From: Bacteroidota bacterium
GTDB lineage: Bacteria; Bacteroidota; Bacteroidia; Chitinophagales; Saprospiraceae
Reading direction: 5' to 3'
NCBI GenBank assembly: GCA_030147525.1
Contig: JASBVF010000040.1
Span: 62,001 to 126,000, forward strand
DNA: 64,000 nt
Under the pieces are notes generated by a model. The model was given only the letters and a program-made list of their open reading frames with translations. It did no database searches and was not told the DNA's origin. The translations under genes were made by a program, and so were the position numbers. Position 1 is the stretch's first letter. Each line of letters starts with the position of its first letter. This document shows positions 34,421 through 42,625 of this stretch, in pieces.

Positions 34421-34630
34421 ATGAAATACCTGGCGCTCATCATTTTTTCTGCTTTCCTGCTGCTTCCGGCTTGCAAAAAGGAAAACAACTGCGTTGAAAA
34501 TCCGAAGGATAACTGCTACTGCACCGAACATTATGACCCTGTTTGCGGGTGTAACGGCGTAACCTACGGCAATGATTGCTTCGCAATTTGTGATGGAATC
34601 ACGGACTTTACACCGGGCGAGTGCCCCTGA
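34421..34630 (+). CDS. Kazal-type protease inhibitor lipoprotein (copy 1)
   Basis: 69 residues. The lipoprotein signal peptide ends in LLPAC (lipobox Cys). The mature part is a single Kazal domain with six cysteines and the signature YDPVCGCNGVTYGNDC, ending PGECP. Kazal domains block serine proteases by presenting a rigid loop before the CxCNG turn. It is likely an outer-membrane lipoprotein. The next gene, 11 bp downstream, is a diverged copy. Confidence 0.92.
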   Translation: MKYLALIIFSAFLLLPACKKENNCVENPKDNCYCTEHYDPVCGCNGVTYGNDCFAICDGITDFTPGECP

Positions 34631-34641
34631 TTTTTTTCACC

Positions 34642-34848
34642 ATGAAAAAACTGGCGATTTTCACCTGCACCCTCCTGTTTTTTGCGGCCTGCAAAAAAGA
34701 AAATAGTTGCGTTGAAACGGAAATACAAGGCACCTGTACCTTTTACTTTTACGACCCAGTCTGCGGCTGCAATGGAAAAACCTACGAAAACGAATGCGAG
34801 GCTCAAATTCGTGGTATTTTCGACTACACGCCCGGCGAGTGCCCCTGA
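34642..34848 (+). CDS. Kazal-type protease inhibitor lipoprotein (copy 2)
   Basis: 68 residues from the ATG at 34642; a longer frame starts before the upstream stop. The signal peptide ends in FFAAC. The Kazal core YDPVCGCNGKTYENEC and the ending TPGECP are close to copy 1, while the reactive-loop side differs (CTFYFYDP against CTEHYDP). Tandem duplication followed by change in the reactive loop is the likely origin. It shares the transcript with copy 1. Confidence 0.92.
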   Translation: MKKLAIFTCTLLFFAACKKENSCVETEIQGTCTFYFYDPVCGCNGKTYENECEAQIRGIFDYTPGECP

Positions 34849-34929
34849 GTTCTGACGAAAATCACCTCAACCATTTGCGAGCAGACCTGTTTGGTGAACG
34901 ATAATCGAAAAATCTTTCACCAAACAAAA

Positions 34930-35403
34930 ATGAATATGGCAAAGCTCAAAGAAGGACAAAAAGCCCCCGACTTTAAAGGAACTGACGAAAACGGAAATGC
35001 TGTCTCCCTCGCCGATTTCAAAGGCAAAAAACTCATCCTCTACTTCTACCCCGCCGACAACACACCGACCTGCACCGTCGAAGCCTGTAACCTCCGGGAT
35101 AACTTTGACACCCTGAAAAAAGAAGGTTACGCCATCCTCGGCGTGAGTCCCGACAGCGCCAAAAAGCATCAGAATTTTATCAAAAAACACAACCTGCCTT
35201 TCCCGCTGCTCGTGGACGAGGATTTGACCGTAATCAAAGCCTACGGCGTGTGGGGAATGAAAAAATCATTCGGCAAAGAATACGAAGGCCTGCTCCGCAC
35301 CACTTTCGTCATCAATGAAAATGGCGTCATCGAAAAAATCTTCGACAAGGTGGAATCCAAGCGCCACGCCGATCAGATTCTCGAGGCAATGGCGGCTGCC
35401 TGA
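34930..35403 (+). CDS. bcp: Peroxiredoxin, Bcp/PrxQ type
   Basis: 157 residues from the ATG at 34930 (34936 also possible). The peroxidatic motif PADNTPTCTVEAC has Cys-x4-Cys, the atypical two-Cys arrangement of Bcp, in which an intramolecular disulfide forms after peroxide reduction and thioredoxin restores it. FYPADNTPTC and TTFVINENG are family hallmarks. No signal peptide is present, so it is cytoplasmic. A second paralogue sits at 46365. A micro-word palindrome follows at 35433. Confidence 0.95.
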   Translation: MNMAKLKEGQKAPDFKGTDENGNAVSLADFKGKKLILYFYPADNTPTCTVEACNLRDNFDTLKKEGYAILGVSPDSAKKHQNFIKKHNLPFPLLVDEDLTVIKAYGVWGMKKSFGKEYEGLLRTTFVINENGVIEKIFDKVESKRHADQILEAMAAA

Positions 35404-35432
35404 TTAAAAAAAATCTTCTAAGTTTGGGCCTG

Positions 35433-35520
35433 TTTGTGAATTAGTGAATTGGTGAATTAGTAAATTGGGTTGAGACCCAGCCCCAATTCACCAGTTCACC
35501 AATTTACTAATTTACCAATC
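35433..35520. repeat. Inverted micro-word repeat (word GAATTAGT/GAATTGGT)
   Basis: The left arm (TGTGAATTAGTGAATTGGTG and on, to about 35469) is mirrored by the right arm 35483-35520 at about 28 of 36 positions. The hinge is GGGTTGAGACCCAG. It lies between codirectional bcp and the nucleotidyltransferase gene, ending 3 bp before the latter's ATG. Confidence 0.8.
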
Positions 35521-35523
35521 ATC

Positions 35524-36426
35524 ATGAAACCCACACTTCTCATCCTCGCTGCCGGCATGGGCAGCCGCTACGGAGGCCTCAAACAACTCGACGAAGTCGG
35601 CCAAGCCGGTGAAACCATCATGGATTACTCCATTTACGATGCGCTGAAGGCTGGCTTTGGCAAGGTCGTTTTCGTTATCCGCCGGGACTTTGAGGCGGAA
35701 TTCAAAGAAAAAATTGCCAGCCGCTGGGAGGGTAAAGCAGAAGTCGGCTTTGCTTTCCAGGACATGGACGCTTTCGTTCCCAAAGTGGACGGACAGGTTG
35801 AGCGGGCCAAACCCTGGGGCACCGGCCATGCTGTTCTCGTCGCCAAAAGTGTTGTGGAAGAGCCTTTCGTCGCCATCAATGCCGACGATTACTACGGATA
35901 CTCCGGTTTTAAAAAGATGGCGGACTTTCTCACAAGCGATTGTAAACCAACGCACTACGGCATGGTGGGATATGTTTTAAAAAATACACTCTCCGAAAAC
36001 GGCGCCGTATCGAGGGGCGTGTGTTCGATGGATGAAAACTACCAACTACAAACCGTCACGGAGTGTACCGGCATTGAACAGACGCCGGACGGGGTTTTTT
36101 ACAATGCTGAAAACGGCGAAAAAGCGCCGCTCGATTCCCAGTCGCTCGTCTCGATGAATCTTTGGGGTTTTCACCCGCATATTTTCAAGCTGTTGCAGGA
36201 AGAGTTTGACGCTTTTGTGGCAGCCAATGCCGGTAGCCCTAAAGCGGAATTTTACATTTCCAGCTTCGCCAACCACCTCATCAACACCGGTACGGCTACT
36301 TTTTCAGTACTGCCCAACGATGAAAAATGGTACGGCGTCACCTACCGGGAAGACAAGGAAACGGTTGAGCAGGCTTTTGCTGAAATGACAAAAGCAGGGA
36401 AGTACCCTTCTCCGCTGTGGAAGTAG
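35524..36426 (+). CDS. NDP-sugar pyrophosphorylase-like nucleotidyltransferase
   Basis: 300 residues from the ATG at 35524, directly after the repeat; the frame to 35470 reads through the repeat and is discarded. LILAAGMGSRYGGLKQLDEVG (5-25) is the nucleotide-binding loop with the conserved Gly, Arg and Lys. INADDYYG carries the metal-binding acid. These enzymes join a sugar-1-phosphate and an NTP. The gene is 15 bp upstream of a sugar-kinase-like gene, which suggests salvage of a free hexosamine or related sugar into a nucleotide sugar. The sugar and base are not readable. Confidence 0.88.
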   Translation: MKPTLLILAAGMGSRYGGLKQLDEVGQAGETIMDYSIYDALKAGFGKVVFVIRRDFEAEFKEKIASRWEGKAEVGFAFQDMDAFVPKVDGQVERAKPWGTGHAVLVAKSVVEEPFVAINADDYYGYSGFKKMADFLTSDCKPTHYGMVGYVLKNTLSENGAVSRGVCSMDENYQLQTVTECTGIEQTPDGVFYNAENGEKAPLDSQSLVSMNLWGFHPHIFKLLQEEFDAFVAANAGSPKAEFYISSFANHLINTGTATFSVLPNDEKWYGVTYREDKETVEQAFAEMTKAGKYPSPLWK

Positions 36427-36441
36427 ATTCTCCGGAGAAAT

Positions 36442-37467
36442 ATGGAACAGGTCATCCACCAATTCTTTGATTTTCAAAAGCTTGTGAGCGCCCTGCCTTT
36501 CGGGACAGGGCACATCAACGACACCTTCAGGGTGCAAATCGAAGAGGCTGGCTCGGTGAAATCCTACCTGCTTCAGCGCATCAACCACAATGTTTTCCGC
36601 CAACCGGAAGCCGTGATGCGAAATATTCATCTTGTGGCGGAACACCTCTCCCGGCAGGAATATCCGTTGGAAATTCTGGCGCCGCTGCCCGCACTCAGCG
36701 GCGATTTTTTGTACCGGGACGAGGTAGGCAACTACTGGCGTGTTTTTCCTTTTTTTGAAAAAACAACCACCTTCGATAAAGTGGAAACGCCGGAGCAGGC
36801 CTTCGAGGCAGCCCGGGGTTTCGGCGTTTTTGCCCGGGCGCTAGATGGGATGGATGCTTCGCAATTACAACCCACCATTCCCGGCTTTCATGACGGAATG
36901 CAGCGGCTGGCGTATTTCAAAGAAGTTTTAAAAAAAGCCATTCCGGAGCGGCTGGCCGAAGCGAAGGCGGAGGTAGCGGAAGTTTTGCAAAATCAATTGA
37001 TTTTCAAAAAAATAGCCAGCCTCGGATTGCCGCAGCGGGCGATCCACCACGACACAAAAATCAACAATCTGCTTTTCGATGTCCAAACCCTGAAAGCCAT
37101 CTGCGTCATCGATTTGGATACAGTAATGCCCGGCATCATTCTTTCGGACTTCGGAGATATGATGCGCACCTTCACCAGTGCTGCTGATGAGGATGAGACA
37201 GACGTTTCAAAAGTGGAAATGCGGATGCCGTTTTTTCAGGCGCTTTCGGAGGGTTTTTTAAGTGAAATGGGCAGCCTGCTCGCCCCCGCCGAAAAAGACA
37301 ACCTGACCGAAGGCGGCCGGTGGCTGACACTGATGCAGGCGGTGCGTTTTCTGGCGGATTATCTGGAGGGAGACATTTACTACAAAACAAAATACCCGTC
37401 GCACAATCTCGTTAGAACGAGGAACCAACTGAAGCTTTTCCGCTCGATGACCGAGCATCTGGCCTGA
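36442..37467 (+). CDS. Sugar kinase of the aminoglycoside-phosphotransferase fold (NahK-like)
   Basis: 341 residues. The kinase motif HHDTKINN (His203, Asp204, Asn208) and the metal motif VIDLDT (Asp224/226) followed by SDFGDMMR fit the APH/choline-kinase fold. The N-terminal FGTGHINDTF is typical of the N-acetylhexosamine 1-kinase (NahK) branch. That enzyme makes GlcNAc/GalNAc-1-phosphate, which would be the substrate for the nucleotidyltransferase encoded 15 bp upstream. This functional pairing is an inference from context and subfamily. Confidence 0.8.
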   Translation: MEQVIHQFFDFQKLVSALPFGTGHINDTFRVQIEEAGSVKSYLLQRINHNVFRQPEAVMRNIHLVAEHLSRQEYPLEILAPLPALSGDFLYRDEVGNYWRVFPFFEKTTTFDKVETPEQAFEAARGFGVFARALDGMDASQLQPTIPGFHDGMQRLAYFKEVLKKAIPERLAEAKAEVAEVLQNQLIFKKIASLGLPQRAIHHDTKINNLLFDVQTLKAICVIDLDTVMPGIILSDFGDMMRTFTSAADEDETDVSKVEMRMPFFQALSEGFLSEMGSLLAPAEKDNLTEGGRWLTLMQAVRFLADYLEGDIYYKTKYPSHNLVRTRNQLKLFRSMTEHLA

Positions 37468-37521
37468 GCTGATTTTCCAGTTAAATCTCTGTTAAATGAG
37501 CCATTCCACGTTTCCAAGTGT

Positions 37522-37529
37522 TAAATTTG
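37522..37529 (+). promoter_or_regulatory. -7 element (TAAATTTG) for the two-component pair
   Basis: An exact TAnnTTTG match 64 nt before the ATG at 37594. No clear -33 element at the usual distance. Confidence 0.5.
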
Positions 37530-37593
37530 TCATGTTTGCATCGAAACCGGGGAGGTAATTTCCGGTTACAATTGAAGCAACATCCGTTTCAAC

Positions 37594-39114
37594 ATGAATA
37601 AAAAAGTAATCTGGTTAATCATCGGCTTAATGAGTGCGGCCCTTTTTGGTATTGCAGGGATGCAGCTCAAATGGATCGTGGACACGCTTGAGGTCAACGA
37701 AGAGCAGTTCGATAATAAAGTGTTCACAGTGCTGAACAGTGTGGCGGAAAAGCTGGAATACCAGGAAAATATAGACGTGCTGCGTCACGTGGACAATGGT
37801 TTTGCACAGGAATACTACCAGGAAGACTTGCGCCAGCGTATCGAGTCAGGTGAGTTCACGGTATCCGTCGAGGTGGGAGGCAAAGATGCCGGGCATGTCC
37901 ACCTGACGAAGCAGCAGCTCATCAACCTGCCCCTCTACTCGAATACCTGCGATTGTTCCAACTGCCGTGCCGAGCGTGCGAGGATGTTTGACCAGCTTGT
38001 CCGTTTGAATAAAGACCTGAACCGGGCTCCGGTAGTCGAGCGAATTCAATTGGAGCAGCTGAATAGTTTTCTGAAACAGGAACTTCAAAACAAAGGCATC
38101 AAAATACCTTACCGCTACGGCGTGTACGACAACCGGAAGAGCAGTTTCGTCATTGCCGACGGGCGCTACATGGTGGAAGACAGCCGTTCGCAACCGACGC
38201 TGGAAGGATATAAAAACCTGAACAACAGTGAGTACCGAGTGAACCTCTTCCAGCAGGATGTTGAGTCGCCAGGAATGCTGATGGTGTTTTTCCCGACGAA
38301 GAGCAGTTTCATCTGGAGCACCGTACTGAAAACCCTGCTGGGTTCGATTCTTTTTATGGGAATCATTTTGTTCTGCTTCGCTTATACGATTTCCGTGATT
38401 TTCAAGCAGAAAAAACTGTCGGAGATGAAGAATGATTTCATCAACAACATGACGCACGAGTTCAAAACGCCGATTGCTACCATTTCGCTTGCGTCTGACA
38501 GCATTTCCAGCCCGATGGTCATCAGCTCGCCTGATAAAATCCGGCGTTTCACCGACATTATCCGGCAGGAAAACAAACGGATGAACAACCAGGTGGAAAA
38601 AGTGCTGCAAATGGCGCAAATTGACCGGCAGGATTTCACCCTGAAAATCTCTGATGTGAACCTGCACGACGTCATCACGAATGCCGTGGAGTACATTAGC
38701 CTTCAGGTGGAAAAAAAGGACGGCACAGTAATCGCCGAACTCAACGCCGGGAATCCCATGATACTGGGCGACATGACCCATATCTCGAACATTATCAACA
38801 ACTTGCTGGATAATGCGAATAAATATTCGCCGGAAAAACCCGAAATTTCGGTCGTGACACGCAATGTGCCCGGCGGTGTTGAAGTTATTGTAAACGACAA
38901 AGGCATCGGGATGAACAAAGAGGCCCGGAAGCACATTTTTGAAAAATTCTACCGGGTGCACACCGGCAACCTCCACGACGTGAAAGGCTTCGGTCTCGGC
39001 CTGAGCTACGTGAAAGCGATGATGGATGCGCACAAGGGACGAGTGGATGTGAAGAGTGAACTGGGAAAGGGAAGCAGTTTTATTTTGTTTTTTCCTTTTG
39101 GCGCAGATGTCTGA
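37594..39114 (+). CDS. Membrane sensor histidine kinase (RprX-like)
   Basis: 506 residues. TM1 is at about 5-27, a periplasmic sensor at 28-240, TM2 at 242-268. The H-box MTHEFKTPIA has His288; N, G1 and G2 boxes (NLLDNANKYS, DKGIGM, GFGLGLSYV) are intact. The periplasmic part carries a CDCSNC cluster (Cys119, 121, 124) that could bind metal or form a redox disulfide. It starts an operon with the response regulator 40 bp downstream, whose sequence is close to RprY of Bacteroides. Confidence 0.93.
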   Translation: MNKKVIWLIIGLMSAALFGIAGMQLKWIVDTLEVNEEQFDNKVFTVLNSVAEKLEYQENIDVLRHVDNGFAQEYYQEDLRQRIESGEFTVSVEVGGKDAGHVHLTKQQLINLPLYSNTCDCSNCRAERARMFDQLVRLNKDLNRAPVVERIQLEQLNSFLKQELQNKGIKIPYRYGVYDNRKSSFVIADGRYMVEDSRSQPTLEGYKNLNNSEYRVNLFQQDVESPGMLMVFFPTKSSFIWSTVLKTLLGSILFMGIILFCFAYTISVIFKQKKLSEMKNDFINNMTHEFKTPIATISLASDSISSPMVISSPDKIRRFTDIIRQENKRMNNQVEKVLQMAQIDRQDFTLKISDVNLHDVITNAVEYISLQVEKKDGTVIAELNAGNPMILGDMTHISNIINNLLDNANKYSPEKPEISVVTRNVPGGVEVIVNDKGIGMNKEARKHIFEKFYRVHTGNLHDVKGFGLGLSYVKAMMDAHKGRVDVKSELGKGSSFILFFPFGADV

Positions 39115-39154
39115 ACTTTGAACAGCAAAACAAATTTCAAAACCCAATAATGTT

Positions 39155-39883
39155 ATGACCTCTACCGCACGTGGAAAAATTCTTTTAGTCGAAGACGATC
39201 AAAACTTTGGAGACGTCCTGCGCTCCTATCTTGAAATGAACGACTACGACGTCACGCTCGCCACCGACGGCATCAAAGGCCTCGAAAGCTACCACAGGGG
39301 CAACTTCGACCTCTGTATCCTCGACGTGATGATGCCCCGCAAAGACGGCTTCACCGTGGCCCGGGAGATCCGGGAAAAAGACACGACCATGCCCATCATC
39401 TTCCTCACTGCAAAAACACTGAAAGAAGATGTGCTGCAGGGCTTCAAAATCGGGGCTGACGACTACATCACCAAACCATTTAACTCCGAAGAACTGCTCT
39501 TCCGCATCCAGGCCATTCTGAAACGGACGAAACCCAAAGAAGAACCGAAGGAAGAGGCCAGGGAGTACAACATCGGGAAATTCCACTTCAACTACCCGCT
39601 CCGCATCCTCACTTACGACAAGGACGGAGCCGGCGAACCGAAGCACAAACTTTCTCCGAAGGAGGCTCAACTGCTCAAAATGTTCGCTATCAAAATTAAC
39701 GATGTACTGACCCGCAACGAGGCACTCACGAAAATCTGGGGCGAAGACAACTACTTCACCGCCCGCAGCATGGACGTGTTCGTCACCAAGCTGCGCAAGT
39801 ACCTCGCCACCGATGAAAACCTGGAAATCGTGAACATCCACGGCAATGGATTCCAGTTGCTGGAAAAAGACAAAGCACAGTAG
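39155..39883 (+). CDS. rprY: OmpR-family response regulator (RprY-like)
   Basis: 242 residues. The receiver has the acidic pocket VEDD, phospho-acceptor Asp57 in LCILDVMMPRKDGF, Thr in FLTAKTLKED and Lys in DYITKPF; the block IIFLTAKTLKEDVLQGFKIG is nearly the same as in Bacteroides RprY. A winged-helix DNA-binding domain fills about 145-240. The paired sensor is the gene before it. A hairpin at 39907 may end the operon. Confidence 0.93.
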   Translation: MTSTARGKILLVEDDQNFGDVLRSYLEMNDYDVTLATDGIKGLESYHRGNFDLCILDVMMPRKDGFTVAREIREKDTTMPIIFLTAKTLKEDVLQGFKIGADDYITKPFNSEELLFRIQAILKRTKPKEEPKEEAREYNIGKFHFNYPLRILTYDKDGAGEPKHKLSPKEAQLLKMFAIKINDVLTRNEALTKIWGEDNYFTARSMDVFVTKLRKYLATDENLEIVNIHGNGFQLLEKDKAQ

Positions 39884-39906
39884 CCCGGCGCAAGGGTAAT
39901 CACGAG

Positions 39907-39944
39907 GAAGCCCTCCGGTAAAATTTGGTTTGCCGGAGGGCTTC
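39907..39944 (+). terminator. Hairpin after the two-component operon
   Basis: GAAGCCCTCCGG (39907-39918) pairs perfectly with CCGGAGGGCTTC (39933-39944) around a 14-nt loop. The following sequence is only mildly T-rich, so termination is likely but not certain. Confidence 0.65.
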
Positions 39945-40025
39945 GCATTTAACCGGGATGATTTCAAAAGTCTTTAATTTGCACCCCCGATGACCGGACC
40001 ATTCTGCAAAAAAGCAATCCAAACC

Positions 40026-40871
40026 ATGATAAAATACTACTCCGTCAACGGCGAACTTGTACCCAAAGAAGAAGCCTCGCTCAACGTCAGCGACCTGGCC
40101 ATCCTGCGGGGCTACGGCATGTTCGACTTTTTTTTGGTCAAAAAAGGCCAGCCGCTTTTTTTCGATGACTACCTCGACCGCTTCGAGCGTTCGGCGAAAT
40201 TGCTGAACCTGGAAATCCCGTTTTCACGGGAAGCATTGCGGGAGCAAATTATGCAGGTCATCCGGGCCAATGGAATGCAGGAGGCCGGGCTCAAACTCGT
40301 CCTCACCGGCGGCTACTCCGGCGATGGCTACGCTCCGGCTAAACCCAACCTCGTCATCGTGCAGTCGCCGCTGCCCAACTACCCTTCCACAAAATACACG
40401 GACGGCGTAAAACTCATGCTCCACGAATACCACCGTTCGCTGCCCACGGCGAAGTCCATCAACTACATCGTGGGCATCAACCTGCTGCCGCAAATGCGGG
40501 CCGCCGGTGCCGAGGATGTACTTTTTTATTTCAACGAAAAAATCTACGAAACCACCCGGGCTAATTTTTTCATCGTGAAAAATGACGACACCATCGTCAC
40601 CGCCGGTGAAGGTATCCTCGCCGGTATCACCCGCAAAAAAACGCTGGAAATTATTCCGGGTAACTACCGGGTGGAAGTGCGTGACCTGACGCTGGGAGAA
40701 TTGAAAACCGCTCGGGAAGCTTTCATCACCAGCAGTACGAAAAACATCATGCCTGTCGTTCTGGTGGATGACATCACGATCGGCAGCGGCAAACCCGGTA
40801 AAGTGACCCAGCACCTGATGCAACTCCTCGAGGAAAAAGTGCAACAGTACCTGGCGCAACCGGTAGGCTGA
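40026..40871 (+). CDS. Class IV PLP aminotransferase (branched-chain / D-amino-acid transaminase-like)
   Basis: 281 residues from the ATG at 40026; the longer frame to 39990 adds twelve unlikely residues. YSVNGELVPKEEASLNVSDLAILRGYGMFDF is in register with the BCAT/DAAT N-terminus. The PLP Lys is Lys143 in SLPTAKSINYIVG, and Glu of EKIYETTRANFFIV is the cofactor contact. It transfers amino groups to and from 2-oxo acids; whether Val/Leu/Ile or D-amino acids cannot be settled by eye. It is 46 bp upstream of the DUF4139 gene. Confidence 0.9.
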   Translation: MIKYYSVNGELVPKEEASLNVSDLAILRGYGMFDFFLVKKGQPLFFDDYLDRFERSAKLLNLEIPFSREALREQIMQVIRANGMQEAGLKLVLTGGYSGDGYAPAKPNLVIVQSPLPNYPSTKYTDGVKLMLHEYHRSLPTAKSINYIVGINLLPQMRAAGAEDVLFYFNEKIYETTRANFFIVKNDDTIVTAGEGILAGITRKKTLEIIPGNYRVEVRDLTLGELKTAREAFITSSTKNIMPVVLVDDITIGSGKPGKVTQHLMQLLEEKVQQYLAQPVG

Positions 40872-40917
40872 CCGGAGGAAGCACAACGAGCATTTTCACA
40901 ACCCAAAATATTTTAAA

Positions 40918-42531
40918 ATGAAAAAACAGGTCATTCTTACCTACCTGGCGGCTCTTGCCTGCCTGTCGCTCAACGCTCAAAACCTCCAGACGAAGAGCGT
41001 TTCCATTTTTAAAAACGGCCAGTCATTTTTCATCAAATCCGGCACCCTGCAAGTGCAGGACGGGAAATGGCTGCTGCCCGATCCCGCCCCGGCGGCGCTG
41101 TATGGCACGCTGTGGTTCAGCTCGCCGGAAGGCACGCTGACGAAAGTCGAGAGCTACCCGGATACTTTGCGGGAGCAAAAAACAGAAACCGCCACCGCCA
41201 TCCACGACCTGCTGCGGGCGAACACCGGTAAAACAGCGACTGTGACGCTGGAAGGTGGGAGCAGTTTCACCGGCGTCGTAGAGCGGGTAGAAGCAGCGGC
41301 GGGCGGAATGCCGGCAGCCCGGCAGATAGCGGTTTTTAATGAAAGCAGCATGGTGACGCTTCGCATCACGGAGATTCCCAACGGCGGCTGGGTTACGATT
41401 CCGGCCAACGAAATCCGCTTCGTGATTTTTAAGGAAAAACCCAGTGCAACCGTCTCCCGGGAGACCGTGACACCCCGAAACCTGATCGAACTCGGCTTTT
41501 CTACCAAAAAAGCCAGCCAGCCCGTCGACCTGATGTACCTCGCCAACGGCCTCAACTGGGCGCCGCAGTACCTCCTCGAATTGACCGCTGAAAACTCTGC
41601 CACACTCACCCTGCAAGGCGAAGTGGCCAACAACCTCGAAGACCTGACGAGCACGGAAGTGAACCTCGTCGTTGGGGTACCGAATTTTCAGTATGCCGAC
41701 CGACCGGCATTTCTCATTGATTTTTTGCAAATGATCGTGCCCCGTTCCTCTGTGCAGATGCTGTCGAATGCGCTCGCTACCCAGCGGCCTGCCTACGGCG
41801 ATGTTTTCGATGAAATGCCTGCACCGCCGCCTGTTTCGGGCGTGGACGGCAGCACCAATGAAGACCTGTTTTTTTACACCCTGAAAAATTTCACCCTGCC
41901 AAAAGGTGGCCGCACGATGCAGTCGATTTTTAGTGAAAAAATCGAGATCAGCCACGTGTACGAGTGCAACCTGCCGGGCAACAGCGATCAAAACCGGTTT
42001 TATGATGAAAGTTTTCTGTTCACGCCAGGCGAGTCGAACAAGGTTTTTCACACCGTGAAAGCTGCCAACAACACGAAGCAGCCCTGGACCACAGCCTCTG
42101 TTTTGGTGATGAACAAGCAGGACGGCAACCGCCCCGTCAGCCAGGACCTGCTGACTTACACACCCAACGGCGGCAATACCTACATCAAATTAACGGAGTC
42201 ACCCGATGTAAAAGTGAAACAGGCCGAGCGGGAACTGAGCCGTCAGCAGGGTGCCTACACGGACAAGCGCCGCAATATTTACTACGATCTCGTACAGGTG
42301 GAAGGCAAAATCAAGGTGAACAACTACAAGGACAAAAAACTGAACCTGCGCCTGCAACGCACCATTACCGGCAACCTGCAAAAGTCGAGCGTGGACTGGC
42401 AAAAAGAGGAAATCGTGAATCCGAACAACCGCCTGAACAAACGCACGAACGTCTGCTGGGAAACGGCCATCGGGGCGAAAGGTGAGCTGGAAATTACGTA
42501 CACGTACGAGATCTACGTGCCGGGGTATTGA
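40918..42531 (+). CDS. DUF4139 domain secreted protein
   Basis: 537 residues, signal peptide to about 20 (LSLNAQ). The block LMYLANGLNWAPQYLLELTA followed by GEVANNLEDLTSTEVNLVVG is the core of DUF4139, also seen in eukaryotic and bacterial proteins of unknown function, often with a mucoidy-inhibitor-like N-terminal part. The C-terminal EITYTYEIYVPGY ends without a sorting domain, so the protein is probably periplasmic. Part of a possible operon with the aminotransferase. Function unknown. Confidence 0.85.
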   Translation: MKKQVILTYLAALACLSLNAQNLQTKSVSIFKNGQSFFIKSGTLQVQDGKWLLPDPAPAALYGTLWFSSPEGTLTKVESYPDTLREQKTETATAIHDLLRANTGKTATVTLEGGSSFTGVVERVEAAAGGMPAARQIAVFNESSMVTLRITEIPNGGWVTIPANEIRFVIFKEKPSATVSRETVTPRNLIELGFSTKKASQPVDLMYLANGLNWAPQYLLELTAENSATLTLQGEVANNLEDLTSTEVNLVVGVPNFQYADRPAFLIDFLQMIVPRSSVQMLSNALATQRPAYGDVFDEMPAPPPVSGVDGSTNEDLFFYTLKNFTLPKGGRTMQSIFSEKIEISHVYECNLPGNSDQNRFYDESFLFTPGESNKVFHTVKAANNTKQPWTTASVLVMNKQDGNRPVSQDLLTYTPNGGNTYIKLTESPDVKVKQAERELSRQQGAYTDKRRNIYYDLVQVEGKIKVNNYKDKKLNLRLQRTITGNLQKSSVDWQKEEIVNPNNRLNKRTNVCWETAIGAKGELEITYTYEIYVPGY

Positions 42532-42535
42532 AAGG

Positions 42536-42620
42536 TTCTCCCGCAGATTCCGCAGATTTTCGCAGATCGGAACCTTTCAGGATGAAAAATCAGCGAAAAT
42601 CTGCGAGATCTGCGGGAGAA
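42536..42620. repeat. Inverted micro-word repeat (word CCGCAGATT)
   Basis: Arms 42536-42567 and 42589-42620 match at 29 of 32 positions in reverse complement. Each arm holds three drifting copies of CGCAGAT(T). An inner pair (AAAGGTTC / GGAACCTTT) is stacked in the hinge. It fills the 94-bp gap between convergent genes. Confidence 0.88.
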
Positions 42621-42625
42621 AAAAT

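Noticed and set aside
35470-35523. Upstream start of the nucleotidyltransferase
   Set aside because: The extra residues are a translation of the palindrome repeat; the ATG at 35524 is followed at once by the nucleotide-binding loop.
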